Shown: positions 1 through 7,411 of the stretch, in pieces
How the letters are laid out: the number at the start of each line of letters is the position of its first letter
Numbering within the stretch: position 1 is the first letter of the stretch
From: an uncultured Collinsella sp.
GTDB lineage: Bacteria > Actinomycetota > Coriobacteriia > Coriobacteriales > Coriobacteriaceae
Assembly: GCA_900761995.1 (NCBI GenBank)
Contig: CAAFEY010000119.1
Location: 1-21,891 of the forward strand
Reading direction: 5' to 3'
Length of the DNA: 21,891 nucleotides
Notes under the pieces: model-generated
Database searches by the model: none
The model's input: the letters and a program-made list of their open reading frames with translations, nothing else
Told to the model about the DNA's origin: nothing
Program-made: the position numbers and the translations under genes

Positions 1-1074
1 GATGGAGCCGATGATCTGGACAAAGTCGAGCTGCATGAGTTCGCCCATCAGATAGTGGACGAGTGCCTGCTCGCGGGCCTGGATGTTCTCGTAGCCCACC
101 GTGTTGACCAGGTAATCAAGGGCGGCGCCCGTGGCGAAGATGCCGGCGGCGTCCTGCGTGCCGGCTTCGAATTTCTCGGGGACGGGTGCCCAGACGGCGT
201 CCTGCTCGGTGACAGAGTCGATCATCTCGCCACCGGTGAGCATGGGCGGCATGGCGTTCAGCAGGTCCATCTTGCCCCACAGCACGCCGATGCCCATAGG
301 GCCCATGGCCTTGTGTGCGCTAAAGGCAAAGAAGTCGGCTCCCAGGTCGGCCACATCGACCGGCATGTGCGGCAGCGACTGCGCACCGTCGACGACCAGA
401 TAGCCGCCGTACTTGTGGACGAGCTTGCCGAGGTTCTTGACCGGGTTCTCGACGCCCAGCACGTTAGAAACCTGACCCACGGCCAGAATCTTGGTCTTGG
501 GACCAACCTTGGCAAGAACCTCCTCGGTGGTGAGCTGGCCGGTCTTGGTGGGGTAGAGGTAGACGAGCTTGGCGCCGGTTTCGCGGCAGACCTGCTGCCA
601 CGGGATTAGGTTGGAGTGGTGCTCCATGATGGTGATGACGACCTCGTCACCGGGCTCGAGCACCGTGGGTGCAAAGCTCTTGGCGACCAGGTTGAGCGAC
701 TCGCTCGTGTTGCGGGTGAAGACGACCTCGTTGGCCTGGGCGGCGCCGATGAGGTCGGCGATCTGCTGGCGGACCTTCGCGATGGCGTCGGTGGCCTCGA
801 CGGACAGCGAGTACAGGCCGCGCAGGGGGTTGGCGTTCATGCGCTGATAGAAGTTGCGCTCGGCGTCGAGCACACAGGCAGGGCGTTGCGCGGTGGCGGC
901 GCTATCGAGGAAGGCGATCTCGGGGTGCTGCTGGAACAGTGGGAACTGGCCCTTGTAGGGATTGGTCTCGATGTCCACGGTGGGCCAGCCGCGCGAAGCC
1001 TCGTCGCTGGCGTCGAGCTCCATAGGCTCGGGGGCTGTGCAGGTATCGCATTTAACGTGCTCGGTGTCGATCAT
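1..1074 (-). CDS. sufS: Cysteine desulfurase SufS, N-terminal 358 residues (runs off left edge)
   Basis: PLP-dependent class-V aminotransferase-fold enzyme that takes sulfur from L-cysteine and passes it, as a persulfide, to the SufBCD scaffold. The PLP lysine is K255 in FSAHKAMGPMGIG. Other family signatures visible are LDSAATAQRP (about 56-65), TRNTSESLN (120-128), EHHSN (151-155) and VVDGAQS (227-233). The catalytic cysteine loop near the C terminus lies beyond the window, so activity cannot be judged. The ATG overlaps the sufD stop by four bases (ATGA), which indicates translational coupling and fixes the start. About 36 residues precede the usual SufS start; they include a CDTC (CxxC) motif at residues 9-12, which is unusual for the family. 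It is last of the four suf genes visible here. Identity is clear; the extension's role is unknown. Confidence 0.95.
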   Translation of the reverse strand, partial: MIDTEHVKCDTCTAPEPMELDASDEASRGWPTVDIETNPYKGQFPLFQQHPEIAFLDSAATAQRPACVLDAERNFYQRMNANPLRGLYSLSVEATDAIAKVRQQIADLIGAAQANEVVFTRNTSESLNLVAKSFAPTVLEPGDEVVITIMEHHSNLIPWQQVCRETGAKLVYLYPTKTGQLTTEEVLAKVGPKTKILAVGQVSNVLGVENPVKNLGKLVHKYGGYLVVDGAQSLPHMPVDVADLGADFFAFSAHKAMGPMGIGVLWGKMDLLNAMPPMLTGGEMIDSVTEQDAVWAPVPEKFEAGTQDAAGIFATGAALDYLVNTVGYENIQAREQALVHYLMGELMQLDFVQIIGSI

Positions 1075-2342
1075 GCGAGCTCCTCTTCAAAGTTATCGAT
1101 CAGGTTGTTGCCCAGGCGGACGACGGTAGCGCGGGTGCGCTCGTCGGTGGCGGAAAGCGCTGCGTCCTCCAGCTTGGCGCGGATGAACAGGTCCTCGGCG
1201 GCGTTTTGGTCAAGGCCGCGGCAGGCGAGGTAGAACAGCTGCTCGTCGCGGACATGGCCGATGGTGGCGCCGTGATTGCCGGCGACGTCGTCCTCGTCGC
1301 ACAGGATGACAGGGACGGTCTTGTTGTCGACGCCCTTGTTGGCGAGCAGCACGGTCTCGCGCTCGGTGCCGGTTGCGCCCTTGCAGCCGTGAACGAGGTC
1401 GATGGTGCCGCGGTAGACCTTTTTGGACGTGCCGGTCAGCACGCCGTTGGCATCAATCTCGCACTCGGTCTTGCGACCGCGGTGGCGCAGCTCGTAGTTA
1501 AAGTCGCGCACCTGCTCGCGAGCGCCCAGGTAGTCGGTATCGATGGTGACCTTGGCGGTGTCGCCCAGTAGGTCGCCGGCAAGGCCGGTGGCGCTGGCGC
1601 CGGCACCCAGGACGGTGTGCTGCACGTTGACGCGCGCGCCCTCGTCCAGGAACAGGCCGGTATCGTCGAGCGCGATCCAGCTATCGTCGAGCGTCTGCGT
1701 GCAGGTCACGTTGACGGTGGCGTACTCGTGAGCGCACACGCGCAGCACGGAGCCCACGACGCCCTCGCCGGCAGCGGGAGAGTCCAAGGCAATGTTCAGG
1801 TCGAGCGTTGCCTGCGGACGGGCGATGGCGTCGATGGCGGCAATCGCAGCGGCTGCGTCGACACCGCTCACGCGCACGGTGGCCGTGGCGTGCTTATATG
1901 CGGGCACATCGATGACGGTGCGCTTGGTAGCGTGGTCGGTCAGGTAGGCGTAGGCGGCCTCGCCCATGCCGGTCTCGAAGGCCGCGGCGGGGGAGAGCTC
2001 CTCCTCGAGCTTGATGGCGCCTGCCTGGTAGACGGAGGTGGCGGGCACATCGAGCTCGGTTTCGGGCGTGATGCGGGCGCGATCGGCGGCATCGCCGGGG
2101 GCGGAGGCGCGGCGCTCGGGGAAGCGCTCGGCCATGGCATCCATGGCGGTGTCGAACGCGTCGGCAGCACCTGCGAACTGCTCGTCCAAGCCCTCAACTT
2201 CAACGGCCTCGGCAGGAGCGGCGGCAAGCTCGTCGGAAAGCTCGAGCTTGGTCTGGTTCATGCGCAGCCAGCCCCAGGTTGCTGCGGGCATCGCGTTGAC
2301 CTGCTCAAGCGTGGTCGCAGCGGTGTTCGTGGTCTGTTTCAT
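1071..2342 (-). CDS. sufD: Fe-S assembly scaffold subunit SufD
   Basis: This 423-residue protein is the SufD partner of the SufBC2D scaffold, where SufB-SufD form the beta-helix heterodimer on which Fe-S clusters are built in the cytosol. The C-terminal core has the SufB/SufD signature: VPVILCDEDDVAGNHGATIGH, followed by LFYLACRGL. H357 is the histidine of the HGAT motif, which in SufD sits at the SufB interface. The N-terminal ~120 residues are Ala/Glu-rich and poorly conserved, as is common in SufD. The ATG (MKQTTN) overlaps the last base of the sufB stop (TAATG), so the genes are coupled. The same frame stays open upstream of this ATG, but that part is the sufB coding region read in another frame. 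Assignment as SufD rather than a second SufB rests on sequence divergence and operon position. Confidence 0.93.
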   Translation of the reverse strand: MKQTTNTAATTLEQVNAMPAATWGWLRMNQTKLELSDELAAAPAEAVEVEGLDEQFAGAADAFDTAMDAMAERFPERRASAPGDAADRARITPETELDVPATSVYQAGAIKLEEELSPAAAFETGMGEAAYAYLTDHATKRTVIDVPAYKHATATVRVSGVDAAAAIAAIDAIARPQATLDLNIALDSPAAGEGVVGSVLRVCAHEYATVNVTCTQTLDDSWIALDDTGLFLDEGARVNVQHTVLGAGASATGLAGDLLGDTAKVTIDTDYLGAREQVRDFNYELRHRGRKTECEIDANGVLTGTSKKVYRGTIDLVHGCKGATGTERETVLLANKGVDNKTVPVILCDEDDVAGNHGATIGHVRDEQLFYLACRGLDQNAAEDLFIRAKLEDAALSATDERTRATVVRLGNNLIDNFEEELA

Positions 2343-3754
2343 TATCCGATCGCTCCTTCCATCTCGAGCTTGATCAGGTTGTTCATCTCGACGGCGTACT
2401 CCAACGGCAGTTCCTTGGAGACCGGGTTGGCAAAGCCGTTGACGATCATGGTGCGGGCCTCCTCCTCGGAGATACCGCGGCTCATCAGGTAGAACACCTT
2501 GTCGTCGCCGATACGTCCGATGGTGGCCTCGTGGCCGATGTCGACGTTCTTGGCGCGGATGTCCATGGCCGGGATGGTATCGGAGCGGCTCTGGTCGTCG
2601 AGCATCAGCGACTGGCAGCTCACGGTTGCCTTGGAGCCCTCGGCCTTGGGCGTGGCCACGATAGAGCTGCGGAAGGTCTGGATGCCGCCACTCTTGGAGA
2701 TACCCTTGGTCTCGACGGTCGCCGAGGTCTCGGGCGCGTTGAGCACGACCTTGCAGCCAGTGTCGAGGTTCTGACCGGCGCCGGCAAAGGTGATGCCGGT
2801 AAAGCTGGAGCGGGCGCGACGGCCGTTGAGCACGCTCATGGGGTACAGGTAGCCCACGTGGCTGCCGAAGGAGCCGCTGATCCACTCGATGTCGCCGTCC
2901 TCGTCCACGCGCGCACGCTTGGTGTTGAGGTTGTACATGTTCTTGGACCAGTTCTCGATGGTCGAGTAGCGCAGGTGCGCACGCTTGCCCACAAAGAGCT
3001 CGACGGCGCCGGCGTGGAGGTTGGCCACGTTGTACTTGGGCGCGGAACAGCCCTCGATAAAGTGCAGGTCGGCGTCGTCCTCGACGATGATGAGCGTGTG
3101 CTCAAACTGGCCGGCGCCCTTGGCGTTGAGGCGGAAGTAGCTTTGCAGGGGGAAGTCGAGCTTGGTGCCCTTGGGCACGTAGACAAACGAGCCGCCCGAC
3201 CACACGGCGCCGTGCAAGGCCGCAAACTTGTGATCGGTGGGCGGGATGAGCGTCATAAACTTCTCGTGGATGAGCGGCTCCCACTGCGGATCGTGCAGGG
3301 CCTCCTCGATGCCGGAGTAGACGATGCCCATCTTGGACGCCGTGTCCTGCATGTTGTGGTAGACGAGCTCCGAGTCGTACTGCGCGCCGACACCCGCCAA
3401 GTAGCTGCGCTCGGCCTCGGGGATGCCCAGGCGCTCAAAGGTGTTCTTGATGTCGTCGGGTACCGACTCCCAGTCGTGCTTTTGGTCGGTGTTGGGTTTG
3501 ACGTAGGTGACGATGTTGTCCATGTCTAGGCCCTCGATCGAGGGACCCCACGTCGGGTCCGGGAAGCGGTTGAAGATCTCGAGGGACTTGAGGCGCAGGT
3601 CGAGCATCCACTGCGGCTCGTCCTTCTTGGCGCTGATCTCGCGCACGATGTCGGGCGTGATGCCGGCGTCGAGGCGCTCGAATCCCTCCTCGCCATAGGT
3701 GAAGTCGTAGAGGCTGCGGTCGATGTCCGCGACCTCGGTGCGGTTCTTGGTCAT
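2342..3754 (-). CDS. sufB: Fe-S assembly scaffold subunit SufB
   Basis: This 470-residue protein is the core scaffold of the SUF complex. Conserved segments in order: WSGGSFVYVPKG (185-196), EGCSAPKY (234-241), LHAGAVELFV, IENWSKNMYNL (266-276), FAGAGQNLDTG (323-333), and the C-terminal SRSDTIP...HEATIGRIGDDKVFYLMSRG. Cys380 and Glu409 are spaced exactly like the functionally important Cys405/Glu434 pair of E. coli SufB, with His408 next to the Glu, so the sulfur-accepting and cluster-building site looks intact. Length is typical. It lies 12 bases after sufC and overlaps sufD by one base. The start is fixed by MTKNRTEV and the short gap to sufC. Confidence 0.97.
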   Translation of the reverse strand: MTKNRTEVADIDRSLYDFTYGEEGFERLDAGITPDIVREISAKKDEPQWMLDLRLKSLEIFNRFPDPTWGPSIEGLDMDNIVTYVKPNTDQKHDWESVPDDIKNTFERLGIPEAERSYLAGVGAQYDSELVYHNMQDTASKMGIVYSGIEEALHDPQWEPLIHEKFMTLIPPTDHKFAALHGAVWSGGSFVYVPKGTKLDFPLQSYFRLNAKGAGQFEHTLIIVEDDADLHFIEGCSAPKYNVANLHAGAVELFVGKRAHLRYSTIENWSKNMYNLNTKRARVDEDGDIEWISGSFGSHVGYLYPMSVLNGRRARSSFTGITFAGAGQNLDTGCKVVLNAPETSATVETKGISKSGGIQTFRSSIVATPKAEGSKATVSCQSLMLDDQSRSDTIPAMDIRAKNVDIGHEATIGRIGDDKVFYLMSRGISEEEARTMIVNGFANPVSKELPLEYAVEMNNLIKLEMEGAIG

Positions 3755-3766
3755 TGCGTCGCCCCT

Positions 3767-4567
3767 TTACGCCTGCTGCTCGGCAGCGGCGGCCTCGGCC
3801 TGGGCGCGCTGCTCGGCGGCCTCGCGCTCGAAGGTCTCAAAGCCGTTCTTGTCGATCCAGGGGATCAGCGAGGCGTCGTCCTCGCGCACGATGTGGCCCT
3901 TGACCATAACGTGGACGCGGTCGACATCCAGGTGCTCCAGGATGCGCGTGTTGTGCGTGATGATGAGCATGGAGCCGTCGCAGCTCTTGCGGTAGGCGTC
4001 CATGCCGTGGCTGACGGTGGACAGGGCATCGACGTCCAGGCCCGAGTCGGTTTCGTCCAGGATGGCGAGCTTGGGCTGCAGCAGCAGAAGCTGGAGCATT
4101 TCGACCTTCTTTTTCTCGCCACCCGAGAAGCCCACGCCCAGCTCACGGTTGAGGTAGGCGGTATCCATGTTGAGCTCGGCCGCGAGCTCCTTGACGCGAC
4201 GGCGGAACTCCTTGCCCTTCATCTCCAGGCCGGGGCGGCCGGCGATGCTGGCGCGCAAAAAGCTCGACAGCGGCACGCCCGGGATCTCGACCGGCGCCTG
4301 GAAGCTCAGGAACAGTCCGGCGCGCGAGCGCTTGTCGGTGGTGAGCTCGGTGATGTCCTGGCCGTCAAAGACGATGCGGCCGTCGTTGACGGTGTAGACG
4401 GGGTCGCCCATGACCAGATGGCCGAGGGTGGACTTGCCGGCGCCGTTGGGGCCCATCAGCACGTGGGTCTCGCCGGCGGCGACGTTGAGGTTGACGTTGT
4501 GGAGGATGGTCTTCTCGTCCACGGAGGCGGTCAGACCCTCGATGGAAAGCAGCGGATTTGCGCTCAT
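3767..4567 (-). CDS. sufC: Fe-S assembly ABC-type ATPase SufC
   Basis: This 266-residue cytosolic ATPase binds the SufB-SufD dimer and drives its conformational cycle. Motifs: Walker A GPNGAGKS (39-46), Q-loop Gln90 (LSFQAPVEIPG), ABC signature FSGGEKKK (147-154), Walker B LAILDETDSGLD (167-178) and H-loop His205 (IITHN). The FSGGE-KKK signature and the LDETDSGLD Walker B are typical of SufC rather than of transporters. An ATG ten codons upstream (4597) is in frame, but the internal ATG at 4567 has a good ribosome binding site (AGAGGG about 6 bases upstream) and matches the usual N terminus. The C terminus ends in an Ala/Gln/Glu-rich tail of about 25 residues. It is the first gene of the suf operon. 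Confidence 0.95.
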   Translation of the reverse strand: MSANPLLSIEGLTASVDEKTILHNVNLNVAAGETHVLMGPNGAGKSTLGHLVMGDPVYTVNDGRIVFDGQDITELTTDKRSRAGLFLSFQAPVEIPGVPLSSFLRASIAGRPGLEMKGKEFRRRVKELAAELNMDTAYLNRELGVGFSGGEKKKVEMLQLLLLQPKLAILDETDSGLDVDALSTVSHGMDAYRKSCDGSMLIITHNTRILEHLDVDRVHVMVKGHIVREDDASLIPWIDKNGFETFEREAAEQRAQAEAAAAEQQA

Positions 4568-4631
4568 GCTGTCCCTCTCTGTATATGGTGTACTCATAGG
4601 TGTACTAAACCCTAGGAATCTTCTCGGAATA

Positions 4632-4659
4632 AAGTTACTATGGGTTCGGCGTTAGTCAA
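4632..4659 (-). promoter_or_regulatory. Candidate promoter of the suf operon
   Basis: On the minus strand a -35-like TTGACT (4659-4654) is followed after 16 bases by TAACTT (4637-4632), about 65 bases before the sufC start. The -35 is good and the -10 weak. The operator array begins about 38 bases upstream of this -35. If the promoter is real, the regulator would act from upstream, or a second promoter lies inside the array. Confidence 0.35.
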
Positions 4660-4696
4660 GGGAAAACCCGACTAATCCACTCGACTTTTCAAATTG

Positions 4697-4771
4697 TGGG
4701 ACAAAATAACCTGAAGTGTTTGTCCCACTTACTTAAGATTTGGGACAAATACTTCAGGTTATTTTGTCCCA
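4697..4771. promoter_or_regulatory. Four phased TGGGACAAA operator half-sites between sufC and the Rrf2 gene
   Basis: The 9-mer TGGGACAAA occurs four times: forward at 4697 and 4741, reverse-complemented at 4719 and 4763. Starts are exactly 22 bp apart each time. The outer arms extend to a perfect 21-bp inverted repeat (4697-4717 with 4751-4771). The whole element is a 31-bp-arm inverted repeat with one mismatch (4718/4750). It can be read as two 31-bp sites, each a TGGGACAAA-N13-TTTGTCCCA palindrome, in mirror image around a central CTTAAG. Placement between a suf operon and a divergent Rrf2-family gene makes it the likely binding site of that regulator, acting on both. The binding itself is inferred. 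Confidence 0.75.
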
Positions 4772-4789
4772 GGCGATAGGAGGGTAGGT

Positions 4790-5221
4790 ATGCTCATTTC
4801 TTCCAAGGGCCGCTATGCCCTCCGGCTGATGATCTATATCGCGGCTCTGGGCGACGCCGAGGGTAAGATCGCCCTGCGCGAGGTGGCCGACCGCGAGCAT
4901 ATTTCGCAGAAATACTTGGAGCAGTTGGTTCGTCCGCTTATGAAGGCGGGCCTGCTCAAGAGCGTGCGCGGCAAGGGCGGCGGCTATATGATGGCCAAGG
5001 ACCCAGCCGAGGTGCGCGCCGGCGACATCCTGCGCGCCGTCGAGGGCAGCACGGCACCCGTTGCGTGCGACGGTATCGACAACAGCTGCACCCGCAGCGA
5101 CCTTTGTTCCACGGTCAAGTTCTGGCGCGGCCTGGACGACGTGATCGAAAAGTACGTCGACGGCGTGACACTGGCCGACCTAGCCACCGTCCCCGAAATC
5201 AACTTCGACATTAAGCTGTAG
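4790..5221 (+). CDS. Rrf2/IscR-family Fe-S-sensing transcriptional regulator
   Basis: This 143-residue protein has an N-terminal winged helix: MLISSKGRYALRLM start, ISQKYLEQLVRPL recognition helix (38-50), and the VRGKGGGYMMAKDP wing. Three cysteines, C93, C100 and C106 (C-x6-C-x5-C), sit where IscR-like members bind a [2Fe-2S] cluster, so it probably senses Fe-S status and controls the divergent suf operon. The start has a strong ribosome binding site (GGAGGG at 4779-4784). The operator array ends only 18 bases before the ATG, which suggests autoregulation. IscR, SufR-like or CymR-like roles are alternatives; the three cysteines and suf adjacency favour the Fe-S role. No gene symbol is given because the family has several names. 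Confidence 0.9.
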   Translation: MLISSKGRYALRLMIYIAALGDAEGKIALREVADREHISQKYLEQLVRPLMKAGLLKSVRGKGGGYMMAKDPAEVRAGDILRAVEGSTAPVACDGIDNSCTRSDLCSTVKFWRGLDDVIEKYVDGVTLADLATVPEINFDIKL

Positions 5222-5274
5222 GTTGAGCGCAATTCCTTAAGATTTCGCGGAGGGTTGTTGCCGTTTACCGAGGG

Positions 5275-5290
5275 GTTGTTGTGCAACAAC
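5275..5290. repeat. Short palindrome GTTGTTG-TG-CAACAAC
   Basis: A perfect 7-bp inverted repeat with a 2-bp centre lies about 70 bases before the sortase-anchored protein gene. A separate GGGTTGTTG copy occurs just upstream at about 5252-5260. There is no T-run after it, so it is not a terminator; an operator is possible. Confidence 0.4.
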
Positions 5291-5360
5291 GGGCGAGCTG
5301 CAATACTTACTCTTATCTTTGCAAACTGCACTTTAACTACACCAATGCAGGGAGGATCTT

Positions 5361-7211
5361 ATGCAGCCCAAGCATTCCGCTATTGTGGCGGGCCTGACGC
5401 TGGCGCTTTCGTTTGGCACCGTCGCCGCGCCGGCACCCGCCGCCGCCGAGGAGCCCACGCCGGGCGTTGCCTCGGATGCCACCGATATCGATAAGGGCCT
5501 CTACACCCAGCAGTCTTTCTCGGGCGTACTGAGGTCGGTCCAGGGCGTTTCGTTTGTCAACGTCACCACCGAGATGAAGTACTTTACCAAGTACGAGAGC
5601 CATGGCAACTACAACCAGGGCTTTTCGTATGGGGATGGCTATAACGCGCTGGGCTACTATCAGTTCGATCGCCGTTGGTCGCTCATCCCGTTTATGAAGC
5701 AGGCCTACAACTACAACCCCGAAAAATACAGCATGCTCAAGGACGCGATCGATCGCGGCAGCGAGATTTCCAACGCGAGCAATCCCATGTCCGAGAACGG
5801 TCAGCTCACCGAGCTGGGCCGTATCGCGCAGGAGGCTTTCCAGGGTGCCTACAATACCGACCCTGCCGAGTTTTCGGCGCTTCAGGATGCCTATGCGTAC
5901 AACTCGTACTATGCGGTGACCGAGGCGTGGCTCAAGAGCGGCCTGGGCATTGATATCTCCGGCCGCGCCGACTGCGTCAAGGGCATGGTCTGGAGCATCA
6001 CCAACATGTGCGGCACCGGTGGCTGCAGGGACTTTTTCCGCTGGGCGAATCTTTCCAACGATATGTCCGACCGCGATTTTGTGACGGCGCTCTCCGATAG
6101 CGTGGTCAATAACGTTGCAACCAAGTTTTCGAGCCAGCCCCAGTATCACGAGGGCTGGAAGAATCGCTATAAGAACGAGCTTAAGGACTGCTTGGCTTAT
6201 ATTGCCGAGGATGAGGCCGCCTCGACGCCTTCGACGCCTGCGGAGCCCGCGCAGCCCGAGTCCACGCCGACGCCCTCGCCGACGCCTGATTCTAATGACG
6301 ACTCGAGTGATGATGTCAGCGATGACAGGATGGATGCGCCCTCGACCGATGCTGACGGCGAAGGCTCTGCTGGTGGCACTACGAATGGTGGCTCCATCTC
6401 GAGCGATTCTTCCTCGAACGGTTCCGTTACGGGCGATTCCACTTCGAGCGATTCGACGAATTCGGACTCCGGCGACGCTACGGGCGGCGCGGCCTCTGGC
6501 TCAAACGACGCCGGTTCCCCTGATTCTTCTGACGGCTCGAGCGATTCCTCTGCTGACACCGGCTCTAACAACGGTTCCGGCTCTGACGCAACTCCTGATT
6601 CCGATGTCTCCAAGGACGACTCGAATAAGGGGACGGACGCGCCCGTTACTTCGACGGACAAGAGGCCCTCTTTCGCCGGACAGCTTGGTTCCACGCTGGG
6701 CTCTTCGCTGATGGCTGGCGTCAATAACGGCTCGACCCCGAACAAGGGTAATTCTGATCAGGTTTCCGCTGAAAAGACTGAGGTCGCAAAGGCCGACTCC
6801 AAGGGCGAGGCTTCCGAGAAGGCCGATTCTGATAAGGGTTCTAGCTCTGAGGAGAAGGGCGACAAGTCCGATCAGAAGAAGGACGAGGGCAAGAAGTCTG
6901 AATCTGAGGAGAAGGGCAAGAGCGAGGATAAGACTGAGGACGATAAGAAGCAATCTGACGACGGTGGTAAAAGCGGTGTCGATGACCAGGTCCAGGAGCA
7001 AAATGACTCCAAGACGGTGACCACTACAACCACCACGACCACGACGACCAAGTCCTCGGGCGGCAATATGCCCAAGACGGGCGACTTGATTGTGATGGCG
7101 AGCCTTGCCAGCGCGAGCTTGGCTACGCTGGGCGCCACGTCTATCGTAAGTGGTAAGCATAAGCTCGATCAGCAGAAGAAGGCTTCTGGGGAGGACGGCT
7201 CTGAGGAGTAA
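5361..7211 (+). CDS. Secreted, probably sortase-anchored surface protein with lysozyme-like N-terminal region
   Basis: This 616-residue protein has a signal peptide (1-29, ending APAAAEE). A globular region of about 30-285 follows, including TKYESHGNYN and ALGYYQFDRRWSL, which recall peptidoglycan-hydrolase/lysozyme-like domains that start from a Glu in a short helix. That family call is tentative. Three cysteines are near 205-225. Residues about 290-440 are a Ser/Asp/Gly-rich low-complexity linker, about 450-545 a Lys/Glu/Ser-rich charged region, then a threonine run. The C terminus has MPKTG (570-574), a hydrophobic stretch and KHKLDQQKK, that is, a sorting signal with Met replacing Leu of LPxTG, followed by an acidic nine-residue tail. 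The ribosome binding site is GGGAGG at 5350-5355. It is a single gene closed by a strong terminator. A role in cell-wall turnover or surface display is inferred. Confidence 0.8.
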   Translation: MQPKHSAIVAGLTLALSFGTVAAPAPAAAEEPTPGVASDATDIDKGLYTQQSFSGVLRSVQGVSFVNVTTEMKYFTKYESHGNYNQGFSYGDGYNALGYYQFDRRWSLIPFMKQAYNYNPEKYSMLKDAIDRGSEISNASNPMSENGQLTELGRIAQEAFQGAYNTDPAEFSALQDAYAYNSYYAVTEAWLKSGLGIDISGRADCVKGMVWSITNMCGTGGCRDFFRWANLSNDMSDRDFVTALSDSVVNNVATKFSSQPQYHEGWKNRYKNELKDCLAYIAEDEAASTPSTPAEPAQPESTPTPSPTPDSNDDSSDDVSDDRMDAPSTDADGEGSAGGTTNGGSISSDSSSNGSVTGDSTSSDSTNSDSGDATGGAASGSNDAGSPDSSDGSSDSSADTGSNNGSGSDATPDSDVSKDDSNKGTDAPVTSTDKRPSFAGQLGSTLGSSLMAGVNNGSTPNKGNSDQVSAEKTEVAKADSKGEASEKADSDKGSSSEEKGDKSDQKKDEGKKSESEEKGKSEDKTEDDKKQSDDGGKSGVDDQVQEQNDSKTVTTTTTTTTTTKSSGGNMPKTGDLIVMASLASASLATLGATSIVSGKHKLDQQKKASGEDGSEE

Positions 7212-7241
7212 TCTTCCAAATCGTTTTCTATACGAGTTAGG

Positions 7242-7280
7242 ACGGGGTTCGGTGCGCCTGCATCGGACCCCGTTTTTGTT
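7242..7280 (+). terminator. Rho-independent terminator of the surface-protein gene
   Basis: A 14-bp stem (7242-7255 with 7260-7273, two G-U pairs), a GCCT loop and TTTTT directly after it, 30 bases beyond the stop codon. It overlaps the start of a GTTGCGCAAC palindrome at 7278-7287. Confidence 0.85.
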
Positions 7281-7372
7281 GCGCAACGATTTGTTGTGCC
7301 CCCTCGGGGTGTCTGTTGCTACCGTTGCCCGAAACGTTTGCGCATCGATATCATTGCGCTTTGGCTGCTCGT

Positions 7373-7378
7373 TACAAT
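7373..7378 (+). promoter_or_regulatory. Candidate -10 element (TACAAT) of the AAA-ATPase-like gene
   Basis: TACAAT lies 33 bases before the GTG start at 7412. No good -35 is seen at normal spacing. The same hexamer serves as the likely -10 of two other genes in the window (10334-10339 and 21274-21279, both minus strand). Confidence 0.4.
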
Positions 7379-7411
7379 AAGCGCCGTGCTGCGTTAGAGG
7401 GAGAGTCTACG

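Noticed and set aside
1617..3529. Long plus-strand open frames opposite sufD and sufB
   Set aside because: They are antisense to clearly identified suf genes, have Gly/Val/Asp-rich shadow composition with no domain, and arise from high GC at third codon positions.
4697..4771. Transcription terminator
   Set aside because: The large palindrome lies between divergent genes, directly upstream of both, and lacks a GC-rich stem followed by a T-run; operator function fits better.
5337..7286. Minus-strand frames opposite the surface-protein gene, including a Pro/Glu/Ser-rich one
   Set aside because: Their odd composition is the complement of the Ser/Asp-rich and Lys/Glu-rich stalk, and no ribosome binding site or domain supports them.
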